The notes below the pieces were generated by a model that made no database searches, was not told where the DNA came from, and was given only the letters and a program-made list of their open reading frames with translations. 41,683 bases of DNA. Source: Bacteroidales bacterium (GTDB lineage: Bacteria; Bacteroidota; Bacteroidia; Bacteroidales; UBA932). A program made the position numbers and the translations under genes. The DNA is taken from assembly GCA_024398095.1 (NCBI GenBank), contig JAKSJK010000011.1, positions 1-41,683 on the forward strand, read 5' to 3'. Below, piece by piece: positions 25,483 to 33,839 of the stretch. Numbering within the stretch: position 1 is the first letter of the stretch; every line of letters starts with the position of its first letter.

Positions 25483-26082
25483 ATGAAACAGTTATGTTTT
25501 TTATTTGTTCCTCTCTTTCTGACTCTCTCCTCCTGTACTAAGGAGATGAATCCGATCAATTGTAACGATGACCAGCTCAAAGCCTATGAGGGATCGTATG
25601 ACGTAGTCATGATGGACTGGGTTCCCGAAGAAGGGCTCACGACGACAGTTGACATCAACAATGATGGTGTAGCATCCAATGACTTGGTTACTGAACTGAT
25701 GGGCGTACATAGCTACGATAATTGGAAAAAGACCATGCTTATTCCAGATAGTCGCGGCAATGGCGGGAGGCTCTGCGTGTACATACCGATTATGGATTAT
25801 TACAAAGGCAATGATGGAAATCTAAATTATTCGGGTGTATGTTTCCCACTTATTTCTGTAAAGGTAAAACTCTCGGAGGATGGTTCGCTGTCCAGTGAGA
25901 GATTCGAGCGTTTTGAATTCCCGGAAGAGAATAGAATCGGTCTCAAGACTTTTGGTGGCGTGGAGATTACGGAAGCACTACCGGGACATATCACTCTTCA
26001 CATTGACAATTATATGGTCTATGACTATGTCTCCCGCCGGGAGATTGTCGGAAAAATGACCGTACACATGGAAAAGAAGTAG
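25483..26082 (+). CDS. Lipoprotein of unknown function
   Basis: 199 residues from the ATG at 25483. In-frame ATGs at 25462 and 25474 are also possible. I prefer 25483 because it gives a compact lipoprotein signal (MKQLCFLFVPLFLTLSSC) with Cys18 as the lipidation site. The mature part begins NCNDDQLKAYEGSYDVVMMDWVPEEG. It contains a NNDGVASNDL segment and alternating beta strands, ending DYVSRREIVGKMTVHMEKK. The pattern suggests a small beta-barrel or lipocalin-like fold, but I recognise no named family. The gene is more A+T-rich than its neighbours and stands alone between a strong terminator and the minus-strand tRNA-Gly unit. Confidence 0.75.
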   Translation: MKQLCFLFVPLFLTLSSCTKEMNPINCNDDQLKAYEGSYDVVMMDWVPEEGLTTTVDINNDGVASNDLVTELMGVHSYDNWKKTMLIPDSRGNGGRLCVYIPIMDYYKGNDGNLNYSGVCFPLISVKVKLSEDGSLSSERFERFEFPEENRIGLKTFGGVEITEALPGHITLHIDNYMVYDYVSRREIVGKMTVHMEKK

Positions 26083-26120
26083 GCTCGGGGTCTGGGCCGT
26101 TGTTGCGGCAGGTACAAAAC

Positions 26121-26147
26121 AAAAAACCTCAGCGTGTGCTGAGGTTT
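26121..26147 (-). terminator. Intrinsic terminator of tRNA-Gly
   Basis: AAACCTCAGC (26124-26133) pairs with GCTGAGGTTT (26138-26147) around a GTGT loop. On the minus strand it is followed by a T-run, 7 nt beyond the tRNA 3' end. Confidence 0.85.
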
Positions 26148-26154
26148 CATGTTT

Positions 26155-26230
<76 letters not shown>

Positions 26231-26250
26231 ATTGCCGTTGTTTGGGATTG

Positions 26251-26281
26251 CAAAGATATGCAAGATTTTTCTTTCTGCAAA
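26251..26281 (-). promoter_or_regulatory. Promoter of tRNA-Gly
   Basis: On the minus strand a -33 TTTG (complement at 26278-26281) is followed after 19 nt by TATCTTTG (26251-26258). This is the best consensus promoter in the window and lies about 20 nt before the tRNA. Confidence 0.8.
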
Positions 26282-26282
26282 C

Positions 26283-26324
26283 AAAAAACGGACTTTTTTC
26301 ACAAAAAATCGAAAAAAGTCCGTT
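26283..26324 (-). terminator. Intrinsic terminator of pheS
   Basis: Arms 26287-26300 and 26311-26324 are exact complements over 14 bp (AACGGAC plus T/A run), with a T-run following on the minus strand. It lies about 25 nt after the pheS stop codon. Confidence 0.88.
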
Positions 26325-26348
26325 CGGTCAGACCGAAGTCTGTAAATC

Positions 26349-27383
26349 TTAGATGTTGCTCTCGAATTCCTTGAGGAAGCGGAGGTCGTTCTCGAAATAG
26401 TTGCGGAGGTCCTTGACCTGCCACTTGAGCATTGCGATACGCTCCACACCCATGCCGAAGGCGAAACCGCTGTACTTCTTGCTGTCGATGCCGGAAGCCT
26501 CGAGGACGTTAGGATCGACCATGCCGCAGCCGAGAATCTCGAGCCAGCCGGTACCCTTGCAGATGTTGCAACCCTTGCCGTGGCAGATGTTGCAGCTCAC
26601 GTCCACCTCAGCAGAAGGCTCGGTGAATGGGAAGTAGGAAGGACGCATGCGGATCTGGGTCTCCGGACCGAACATTTCGCGTGCGAAAAGGAGGATAGCC
26701 TGCTTCATGTCGGCGAAGGTCACATTCTCGTCGATGTAGAGGCCCTCTACCTGGTGGAAGATGCAGTGCGCACGTGCGGAGATTGCCTCGTTGCGGAACA
26801 CGCGGCCCGGGCAGATCACGCGGATAGGAAGCTTCATGGTCTCCATGCAGTGCACCTGCACGCTGGAGGTGTGGGTGCGCAGGAGGATAGGATTCTTCTG
26901 CTCGTTGTCGGTCACGAAGAAGGTATCCTGCATCTCGCGTGCGGGATGCTCAGGAGGGAAGTTGAGTGCCTCGAAAACATGCCAGTCGTCCTCGACCTCC
27001 GGACCTTCTGCCACATCGTAGCCGAACTTGCGGAAGATCTTCACGATCTCCTCGCGGCAGATGCTGACAGGGTGGCGTGAACCGAGAGGATAGCTGTCGC
27101 CAGGGGCTGAAAGGTCGTTCTGGGATGCTCCGGCGGCACCTGCGGAAGCCTGTGCCTTCTCCTTGAGCTCCTCTATCTTTGCGGAAGCGAGGGTCTTGAG
27201 CTGGTTGAGCTTTTGACCGAACTCCTTCTTCTGCTCTCTGTCCACATTGCGGAACTCCTCGAAAAGCTTGGTAATCTCACCCTTCTTACCGAGAAGACGG
27301 ACGCGTGCCTCTTCTATTTCCTGTTCCTTCTGTGCCTTGAGATTCTCGATCTCATTCAGAAGTGCTTCTATTCTTGCTTTCAT
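26349..27383 (-). CDS. pheS: Phenylalanine-tRNA ligase alpha subunit
   Basis: 344 residues. The start at 27383 is preferred over 27407 because the latter lies inside the promoter word at 27405-27412. The N-terminal ~85 residues form the tRNA-binding coiled coil (KARIEALLNEIENLKAQKEQEIEE..). The class II catalytic core follows. It has motif 2-type sequence around FRNEAISARAHCIFHQVEGLYIDENVTFADMK, and PSYFPFTEPSAEVDVSC. Motif 3 appears as GFAFGMGVERIAMLK near the C-terminus. A CNICHGKGCNICKGTGW insert carries four cysteines, a known feature of some PheS proteins. It charges tRNA-Phe together with PheT, whose gene is not in this window. The PheT partner is thus encoded elsewhere, as in many Bacteroidetes. 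Confidence 0.96.
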   Translation of the reverse strand: MKARIEALLNEIENLKAQKEQEIEEARVRLLGKKGEITKLFEEFRNVDREQKKEFGQKLNQLKTLASAKIEELKEKAQASAGAAGASQNDLSAPGDSYPLGSRHPVSICREEIVKIFRKFGYDVAEGPEVEDDWHVFEALNFPPEHPAREMQDTFFVTDNEQKNPILLRTHTSSVQVHCMETMKLPIRVICPGRVFRNEAISARAHCIFHQVEGLYIDENVTFADMKQAILLFAREMFGPETQIRMRPSYFPFTEPSAEVDVSCNICHGKGCNICKGTGWLEILGCGMVDPNVLEASGIDSKKYSGFAFGMGVERIAMLKWQVKDLRNYFENDLRFLKEFESNI

Positions 27384-27404
27384 ATCGTATATCGTATTGG
27401 GCGG

Positions 27405-27412
27405 CAAATATA
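27405..27412 (-). promoter_or_regulatory. -7 element for pheS
   Basis: The minus strand reads TATATTTG, an exact TAnnTTTG match, about 21 nt before the pheS ATG at 27383. It directly follows the stop of the upstream minus-strand gene. Confidence 0.6.
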
Positions 27413-27413
27413 A

Positions 27414-27863
27414 TTATTTTTTCTTAGACTTCTTGCCTTTCTCCTGGGTGGCCTCGGTCGCCTCCTGAGCCTTCAGGCGGCGTTTTTCGCGGGCCTTTAT
27501 CTCCCTTCCGGCGCCCTGCTTGAGGTACTTTGCCCACTGTTCGGGGGTGAAAATCTTCTGATAGGCAAGATCGATCTTCTCCATCCACTTGTCGCGGGCG
27601 AGTTCGTAGAGGGTAGAGTTGGCTACACGGGACTTCTGGAGTTCGTCATAGTCTGCCTTGAGGGCTGCGTAGTCATGCTTGAGGATGGAATCCACATAGA
27701 AAACCTGCCAGTCTTCGAGTTTCAGCACATTCTGCAGGCGGTCGGCCTCGTCCTCACACTTCTCCTCAAGACTTTTTTCCTTTTCTTTCTGTTCCTGTGC
27801 GATTGCCGGCATGCAGCTGAAAATCAGGGCAACGGCAGTCATGATTAAAACTTTGCTTTTCAT
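27414..27863 (-). CDS. Small exported helical protein of unknown function
   Basis: 149 residues with a signal peptide ending near AIAQ (residue 22). The mature part is charged and helical (EQKEKEKSLEEKCEDEADRLQNVLKLEDWQVFYVDSILKHDYAALKADYDELQKS). It contains FTPEQWAKYLKQGAGREIKAREKRR, a segment reminiscent of the LTPEQ repeats of Spy/CpxP-type periplasmic chaperones. The very C-terminus is Lys-rich (EKGKKSKKK). A role as a periplasmic chaperone-like or metal-responsive protein is possible but unproven. It lies upstream of pheS, which has its own promoter, and is divergent from the large peptidase operon. No exact TAnnTTTG precedes it. Confidence 0.75.
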   Translation of the reverse strand: MKSKVLIMTAVALIFSCMPAIAQEQKEKEKSLEEKCEDEADRLQNVLKLEDWQVFYVDSILKHDYAALKADYDELQKSRVANSTLYELARDKWMEKIDLAYQKIFTPEQWAKYLKQGAGREIKAREKRRLKAQEATEATQEKGKKSKKK

Positions 27864-27898
27864 ATAGTTCCGTGGTGCACAAATAAGGGATTTTTTGC

Positions 27899-27906
27899 TA
27901 TTTTTG
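27899..27906 (+). promoter_or_regulatory. -7 element for the seven-gene peptidase/TonB block
   Basis: TATTTTTG matches TAnnTTTG, about 49 nt before the ATG at 27955. A clear -33 partner is not visible. No other promoter word or terminator is evident in the short gaps down to 40998. Confidence 0.5.
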
Positions 27907-27954
27907 TATTTTGTGCGAATACAAAATTAGACATTTTATAACAACTTGACAAAA

Positions 27955-29649
27955 ATGAAGCAGAACAGACTGATTATCTCGGCGGTGATTGCAGCTTTTG
28001 CGCTGTTTTCAAGCCAGGACACGGACGCTTGCTCTAACATTCTTATCACAAAGGGTGCCACGGCCGACGGAAGCTGCATGGTTTCCTACGCCGCCGACTC
28101 ACACCAGCTCTTCGGAGAGCTCTACTTCCTCAAGGGCGGCAAGTTCGGAAAGAACGCCATGAGGCAGGTATATAACTGGGACACAGGCGCTTATATGGGC
28201 GAGATTCCGCAGGCGCGCCGTACCTGGCAGCGTGTGGGCAACCTCAACGAAAAGCAGCTCATAATCGCCGAGACAACCTATGGCGGCCTGGAGGAACTCT
28301 GGGAGCCGAACGGAATTCTCGACTACGGATCATTGATATATATCGCACTCGAAAGGTGCTCGACCGCCCGTGAGGCCATACAGACCATCGCGCAGCTGGC
28401 AGAGGAATATGGCTATGCCTCCGAGGGCGAGTCGTTCTCTCTGGCAGACAAGGACGAGGTCTGGGTTATGGATCTCATCGGCAAGGGAAAGCATGGCAAG
28501 GGCATCGTGTGGGTGGCACGCCGCGTGCCTGACGGATATATCTGCGCGCATGCAAATCAGGCCCGCATATCGACTTTTCCGCAGGACGACCCTGAGAACT
28601 GCATGTACTCTGCCGATGTGATCACCTTTGCCCGCGAACACGGCTGGTTCGACGGCGAGGATGCCGACTTCAGTTTCTGCGACACCTATGCACCGCTCGA
28701 TTTCGGTGCAATGAGAGGCTGTGAAAGCCGCGCATGGTCTGCATTCAACATGCTCTGCGACGGCCAGTTCACCTTTGTCGACGAGAACGGCGAGGAGGTT
28801 ACCAGGCCGGCTATGGACTATGTTCAGTACGCCATGGGGTACGACAAGACCGCCCGCTTCCCTCTTTTTGTGAAGCCATCCCGCAAGCTCACCGTCAAGG
28901 ACATTGCTGACGCGATGCGCGATCATTTCGAGGGAACTCCTATGGACATGACCCAGGATGTGGGTGCCGGCGGAAATGCCTGCCCTTACCGCTGGAGGCC
29001 TATGCATTTCAAGGATTCCGAGGGCAACGAATACTGCAACGAGCGCGCAATCGCAACCCAGCAGACCGGATTCTGGTTCGTGGGACAGAGCCGCGGATGG
29101 CTTCCTGACCATATCGGAGCCGTGGACTGGTTCGGAACCGACGATGCCGCAACATCATACCTCACCCCGATATATGTAACCACCAGGAAGGTGCCGGAGT
29201 GTTTCCGGGAAGGCAATGGAGATATGCTGACCTACAGCCCTACAGCCTCCTTCTGGATGAACAACCGCGTGACAAATGCCTGCTACAAGATGTACAACTA
29301 TATGGCGCCGGTTGTGCGAGCCCTCATCGACAAGTGGGAGAACGCCAAGATCGCAGAGCAGCCGTCAATCGACAGCAAGGCGCAGAAGATGAGCCGCTGG
29401 AGAGCCCGCCGCTTCCTCACAAAGTACTCGGTGAGGAATGCCCAGGACATCTTCTCGCAGTGGGTTGAGCTTGAGCAGCTGCTCCTTGTGAAGTTCATCG
29501 ACGGCAATATCAAGGCCCAGAACGAGGACGGAAGCTTCGTGACCAATGGCAACGGAAACATTCCGGACGAAATAGAACAGCCTGGCTATACCCAGGAGTG
29601 GAAAGACGCCGTGGCCCGCTTCCACGGAGACGTAATCAGGGTAAAATAA
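27955..29649 (+). CDS. Exported C69-family dipeptidase
   Basis: 564 residues. The ATG at 27955 is used; a TTG at 27946 also opens the frame. A signal peptide of about 25 residues ends just before Cys26 in DACSNILITKGATADGSCMVSYAADSH. In family C69 (N-terminal nucleophile hydrolases, PepD type) the cysteine exposed by processing is the catalytic residue, so Cys26 is the expected nucleophile. Further family segments include YGGLEELW, GKGKHGKGIVWVARRVPDGYICAHANQARI, NPYT-like AFNMLCDG, and GQSRGWLPDHIGAVDWFG. It should cleave dipeptides in the periplasm. It begins the plus-strand block and is followed after 13 nt by the iron-sulfur membrane protein gene, which suggests its activity is coupled to the products downstream. 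Confidence 0.9.
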   Translation: MKQNRLIISAVIAAFALFSSQDTDACSNILITKGATADGSCMVSYAADSHQLFGELYFLKGGKFGKNAMRQVYNWDTGAYMGEIPQARRTWQRVGNLNEKQLIIAETTYGGLEELWEPNGILDYGSLIYIALERCSTAREAIQTIAQLAEEYGYASEGESFSLADKDEVWVMDLIGKGKHGKGIVWVARRVPDGYICAHANQARISTFPQDDPENCMYSADVITFAREHGWFDGEDADFSFCDTYAPLDFGAMRGCESRAWSAFNMLCDGQFTFVDENGEEVTRPAMDYVQYAMGYDKTARFPLFVKPSRKLTVKDIADAMRDHFEGTPMDMTQDVGAGGNACPYRWRPMHFKDSEGNEYCNERAIATQQTGFWFVGQSRGWLPDHIGAVDWFGTDDAATSYLTPIYVTTRKVPECFREGNGDMLTYSPTASFWMNNRVTNACYKMYNYMAPVVRALIDKWENAKIAEQPSIDSKAQKMSRWRARRFLTKYSVRNAQDIFSQWVELEQLLLVKFIDGNIKAQNEDGSFVTNGNGNIPDEIEQPGYTQEWKDAVARFHGDVIRVK

Positions 29650-29662
29650 AACCAAATATATC

Positions 29663-31732
29663 ATGGCAAAAATCAGCACAGTACGCAGGAACTGGCCTAA
29701 GTACGTCCTCCAGTGGGGCGTGCTTCTCGCGCTTCTTGCCTTCATTCTTGCTCCGGTCATCTTTACGAAGATGGCGGCGGCCGATCCTGAAAAGTTCTGT
29801 CCTATGGGCGGCATCCAGGCTCTGGCAACCTATTTATTCCGCGGTTCGCTGCCTTGCTCCATGAGCTCGGTACAGATTATGATGGGCCTTGCCCTCGCAG
29901 CGGCCGTAATCCTTTTCAGCAAGCTTTTCTGCAGCTTCCTCTGCCCTGTCGGCACCATCGAGGATCTGCTCACCAAACTCCACCGCAAACTGCGCATCAA
30001 GAGGTTCAATCCTAAGAACGGAGGCGTGCTGGACTGCATCCTCAGAGTGTTCAAGTATGTGCTCCTCTTCGTGGTGTTCTACATGACCATGACCGCAAGC
30101 GAGCTCTTCTGCAAGAACCTCGATCCTTATTATGCGGTTGCAACCGGCTTCAAGGGTGAGATCACTCTCTGGATGAGCATAGTAACTGTGACCTGCGTAG
30201 TGCTCGGAGGCCTCATCGTGGACAGATTCTGGTGCAAGTACCTCTGCCCGCTCGGAGCTATCTCCAATACTTTGAAGTTCTGGATCTGGACCCTCGTGCT
30301 CTTCGCAATCATCTGGGTTCTTTCCGTTGTGAACATCAATGTGCCTCTCTGGATTCCGCTTGCAATGTTCAGTCTACTGGGCTATGTGCTCGAGGTCGCA
30401 GTCCGCAAGCCTCGCTTCCAGGCGATCCACGTGATGAAGAATGAAAGTCTCTGCAACCACTGCGGCAGCTGTGAGAGAGCCTGCCCATACCAGATTGCCA
30501 TCGGCAGCCTCGACGGCAAGGTCAACCATGTGGACTGCACCCTTTGCGGCGAATGCTGTGCGGTCTGCCCTACCGAAGCGATCCATGTCGGAGTGCTCCG
30601 CACCAAGCGCAACAACTGGTGGAACAAGCTCATCCCTGCTGCACTGGCGGTTGTCATCACCGTGCTCGGAATGGTATTCGGCAGCAAGTTCGAGATTCCG
30701 ACCATTGACGAAAAATGGGGTCTTGAGGCTTATGATCAGGATAGCGTGCTCGTAAAGCTCGTAGATCCGTCCACGCTCAAGACAGTGGAGATCGAAAATC
30801 TCACTTCTGTCCACTGCTATGGCAGTTCAAGGGCATTCATGGCCCGCCTGGAGAAGATCAAGGGTGTCCACGGGGTGAAGACTTATGTCCGCTCTCACAG
30901 GGCTGTGATCACCTACAATCCGGCAGTCATCTCTGTCGAGAAACTTACCGAGGAGATCTATGTGCCTTCACACTGCAGGATCGAGTCTCCGGACTGGCAT
31001 GAGGTTCCGGAGGTAAAGGTACTCACCATCCGCACCGAACACATGCCGAACACCAGCGATCTGAACAATCTGGCGAACCAGTTCCGTTTCACCTACACCG
31101 ACAAGAAGGTCTACGGTCTCGATTCAGAGTACGACTGCCCTCTTATCGTCCATCTCTATGTAGATCCGACCTGCGAGCTTACCGAAGATGAACTCCGTGA
31201 GATTGTTGAGAAGAAGAGCGTGGACATCACCAACAAGGAAGGTGAGGTGCTCAGGTCCATCCCTGTCGATTTCGAGTTCGTGAAGCTTGAGTCCGGCAGC
31301 AGTACCATGGATACCCGCGAATATCTCGAGATGATGTTCGACGGCTTCAGCAGCGGCAGCTTCAACGGCCGTTTCACCCAGGGCGACTCCACCTACGTGG
31401 CACCGCGCGCCGAGGTCCTCAAGGACCAGCAGTGGTATGTCTACGAATATGTGAACCAGGGCTTTGAGAAGCCTCTCTACAAGCGCAGCTATCCATTCGT
31501 CAGCAACTGGCTCTCCAGCGAGGAGGGTGTGATTTCCGTGGATGTGAAGCTCAATGCCGACTATGTTCCGGCCCTCCAGGTAACCTTCACGGAGCCGATG
31601 ACTGCAGAGAAGATCTGGGAGATGCTCTCAGCCGAGACCTGGAAGATCACCTACGCTGTGGATGATGTCCGTGAGGAACCGGCCAAGATCAAATTCAACC
31701 AGGAAGGCACCGTCTTCCCTCTCAACCGATAA
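29663..31732 (+). CDS. NapH/NosR-type membrane 4Fe-4S protein fused to an HMA-like C-terminal region
   Basis: 689 residues. The N-terminal ~340 residues are a polyferredoxin-like membrane domain. Helices lie around 13-35, 70-90, 130-150, 165-190 and 205-240, with two CxxxCP motifs (FCSFLCPVG and WCKYLCPLG). Two 4Fe-4S sites follow, CNHCGSCERACP (from Cys264) and CTLCGECCAVCP (from Cys292). After one more helix (about 315-330) comes a ~350-residue region. Its first part (about 375-440) resembles a heavy-metal-associated fold, but the CxxC pair is replaced by CYGS (from Cys385). NapH/NosR/CcoG-type proteins move electrons across or along the inner membrane; the acceptor here is unknown. The fused tail may bind a metal or a partner. 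It sits 3 nt before the S46 peptidase gene. Confidence 0.85.
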   Translation: MAKISTVRRNWPKYVLQWGVLLALLAFILAPVIFTKMAAADPEKFCPMGGIQALATYLFRGSLPCSMSSVQIMMGLALAAAVILFSKLFCSFLCPVGTIEDLLTKLHRKLRIKRFNPKNGGVLDCILRVFKYVLLFVVFYMTMTASELFCKNLDPYYAVATGFKGEITLWMSIVTVTCVVLGGLIVDRFWCKYLCPLGAISNTLKFWIWTLVLFAIIWVLSVVNINVPLWIPLAMFSLLGYVLEVAVRKPRFQAIHVMKNESLCNHCGSCERACPYQIAIGSLDGKVNHVDCTLCGECCAVCPTEAIHVGVLRTKRNNWWNKLIPAALAVVITVLGMVFGSKFEIPTIDEKWGLEAYDQDSVLVKLVDPSTLKTVEIENLTSVHCYGSSRAFMARLEKIKGVHGVKTYVRSHRAVITYNPAVISVEKLTEEIYVPSHCRIESPDWHEVPEVKVLTIRTEHMPNTSDLNNLANQFRFTYTDKKVYGLDSEYDCPLIVHLYVDPTCELTEDELREIVEKKSVDITNKEGEVLRSIPVDFEFVKLESGSSTMDTREYLEMMFDGFSSGSFNGRFTQGDSTYVAPRAEVLKDQQWYVYEYVNQGFEKPLYKRSYPFVSNWLSSEEGVISVDVKLNADYVPALQVTFTEPMTAEKIWEMLSAETWKITYAVDDVREEPAKIKFNQEGTVFPLNR

Positions 31733-31735
31733 AAG

Positions 31736-33823
31736 ATGAAATTTTTCAAGATAGCACTTACCTACGTTCTCGTCTGCCTTGCCACCGTGGCCAGGGCGGA
31801 CGAGGGCATGTGGATGGTGCACGCTCTGACCCGGGCCATCGAGGCCGACATGCAGGCCAGGGGCTGCAAGCTTTCCGCAAAGGAAATCTACAATGACGAG
31901 GCTCCCGGAACCAGTCTCTGCGATGCAATTGTGGCGCTGGATTTCGAGTGCACCGGCAGCGTGATTTCCGACAAAGGTCTGGTGATCACCAACCACCACT
32001 GCGCCTACTCCGACGTGTTCGGACTCAGCACCCCGGAACACAACTATCTCGAGGACGGCTACTGGGCCATCCGCCAGGATGAGGAAATCCACATCCCCGG
32101 CAAGCACATGCTTTTCCTCCACAAGGTCATCGATGTGACCGACGAGGTGGAGAAGCTCATCGCAGAATACAAGGAGGCTGGTCAGCCTTACGGCAGCCGC
32201 AAGCTCTCTTCTGTGATGGAAAAACGTTACCAGGGCGAGTACACGGCCTCCCTCGAATCCATGTGGGGCGGCAGCAAATACTACATTTGCCTGTACGAGG
32301 TGTATTCCGACATACGTCTGGTTGCAGCGCCGCCGGTGAGCATTTCCGCCTTCGGAGGCGACATCGACAACTGGGACTGGCCGCAGCATAAGTGTGACTT
32401 CGCCATGTACCGTATATATACTTCGCCAGACGGCAAGCCGGCGGAGTATTCCAAAGACAATGTGCCGCTGAGACCTAAGAAGAAGCTGGAGATATCCCTG
32501 GACGGCTACAAGCCAGGCGACTACACCATGGTTCTCGGCTTCCCGGGCATCACCCATCGTTACAATTCCTCTGCGAAGGTTGCCTTCGAGCAGGATGTCA
32601 CGCTTCCGATCTCCAACAGAATCCGTGGCGGCAACATCAGGATCATGAACAGGTGGATGAATGCCGACCCGGCGATCAGGCTCAAGTACTCAGACCGCTA
32701 TTTCGGCCTCACAAACGTGCAGGAGCTGGACGAGGGTACCGTGACCTGCTACAAGCGTTTCGGGGTGGTTGACGAGAAGAAGGAGATTGAGAAGGGACTC
32801 CGCGAGTGGATTGTCTCAGACTTCGGCAGGGTCAGCAGGTGGGGAAGCCTGCTGGAAGACCTTGACGCTTCTTATTCTGCCATTGAAAAGATTATAGAGT
32901 CTGAGACCTACTTCAAGGAGTGCATCATACGCGCCACCTCTCTGAACATCGTGGCGTTGAGGCTCAGCACCCGTACGCGCAATGCCGCCCAGTCCATGCC
33001 TGCCATCTACGACGCCATTGACCTCAGGGTAGAGAAAGATATTTTCCGCTACTGCCTCGAGGAGTATATGGAACACATTGACGAAGCCTTCATGGGCAAG
33101 TTCCAGAAGAGCCTCAAGGAGCAGTATGGCAAGGATTACGACGCAATGTGCGCGGCTGTCTGGGACGCAAGCTTCCTGACCGACCGCGCCAAGGTGGATG
33201 CCTTCGTTGCGGAGCAGTTCCCTTACGAGGATGACCCTCTGTACAAGTATCTGACCGAGGTGCGTATCACCGCCTTCCATGAGGCCGAGGCTGCCGCTGC
33301 CGAAAAGGGCGTGTCCTCACTCGGAAGGGAATACACCCACGCCCTCTATCGGATGCGGGAGGACAAGGGAATAGCCCAGTATCCGGACGCCAACTCCACT
33401 CTGAGGCTTACCTACGGCACCGTGGGTGAACTTAGCCCGCGCGACGCCGTCCTCACATCCTGGAAGTCCACCACCAAGGGCATTCTCCAGAAATACAATC
33501 CGGACGAGTACGAGTTTACCCTCAAGTCCGACTGGAAGCAGATGCTTGAGGACAATCCGTTCTGCAAGAAGTACAAGTGGAACGGCGAGGTGGACTTCAT
33601 CTCTGACAACGACATCACAGGCGGCAATTCCGGCAGCCCGGTTCTCGATGCCTATGGCCGTCTCATCGGCCTGGCCTTCGATGGCAACACCGAATCCCTC
33701 GCCGGCGACTCGTCATTTACAAAAGACTATAACAAGTGTATAAACGTCGATATCCGCTACGTCCTCTTCTGCCTTGAAAACTACGGCAAGATGGGACGCG
33801 TGGTCGGAGAACTCGGTTTTTAA
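31736..33823 (+). CDS. S46-family dipeptidyl peptidase, DPP7-like
   Basis: 695 residues with a signal peptide (cut near residue 21, VARADEGMW). The DEGMW start of the mature protein and ITNHHCAYS (His87/His88) are family S46 hallmarks. So are FGGDIDNWDWP (acidic member of the triad) and DITGGNSGSPV (Ser632). The family removes dipeptides from peptide N-termini in the periplasm and is central to amino-acid-fermenting Bacteroidales. In the Porphyromonas enzymes the residue 18 positions after the serine separates DPP11 (Arg, acidic preference) from DPP7 (Gly, hydrophobic preference). Here it is Gly650 in AFDGN, so a DPP7-like preference is inferred. It lies between the redox protein and the TonB receptor genes. 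Confidence 0.93.
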   Translation: MKFFKIALTYVLVCLATVARADEGMWMVHALTRAIEADMQARGCKLSAKEIYNDEAPGTSLCDAIVALDFECTGSVISDKGLVITNHHCAYSDVFGLSTPEHNYLEDGYWAIRQDEEIHIPGKHMLFLHKVIDVTDEVEKLIAEYKEAGQPYGSRKLSSVMEKRYQGEYTASLESMWGGSKYYICLYEVYSDIRLVAAPPVSISAFGGDIDNWDWPQHKCDFAMYRIYTSPDGKPAEYSKDNVPLRPKKKLEISLDGYKPGDYTMVLGFPGITHRYNSSAKVAFEQDVTLPISNRIRGGNIRIMNRWMNADPAIRLKYSDRYFGLTNVQELDEGTVTCYKRFGVVDEKKEIEKGLREWIVSDFGRVSRWGSLLEDLDASYSAIEKIIESETYFKECIIRATSLNIVALRLSTRTRNAAQSMPAIYDAIDLRVEKDIFRYCLEEYMEHIDEAFMGKFQKSLKEQYGKDYDAMCAAVWDASFLTDRAKVDAFVAEQFPYEDDPLYKYLTEVRITAFHEAEAAAAEKGVSSLGREYTHALYRMREDKGIAQYPDANSTLRLTYGTVGELSPRDAVLTSWKSTTKGILQKYNPDEYEFTLKSDWKQMLEDNPFCKKYKWNGEVDFISDNDITGGNSGSPVLDAYGRLIGLAFDGNTESLAGDSSFTKDYNKCINVDIRYVLFCLENYGKMGRVVGELGF

Positions 33824-33839
33824 TTCATAATCAGGAAAG

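Noticed and set aside
31628-32557. 309-codon minus-strand frame opposite the redox and S46 peptidase genes
   Set aside because: Shadow of two confidently identified genes; its composition mirrors the complement of their codons.
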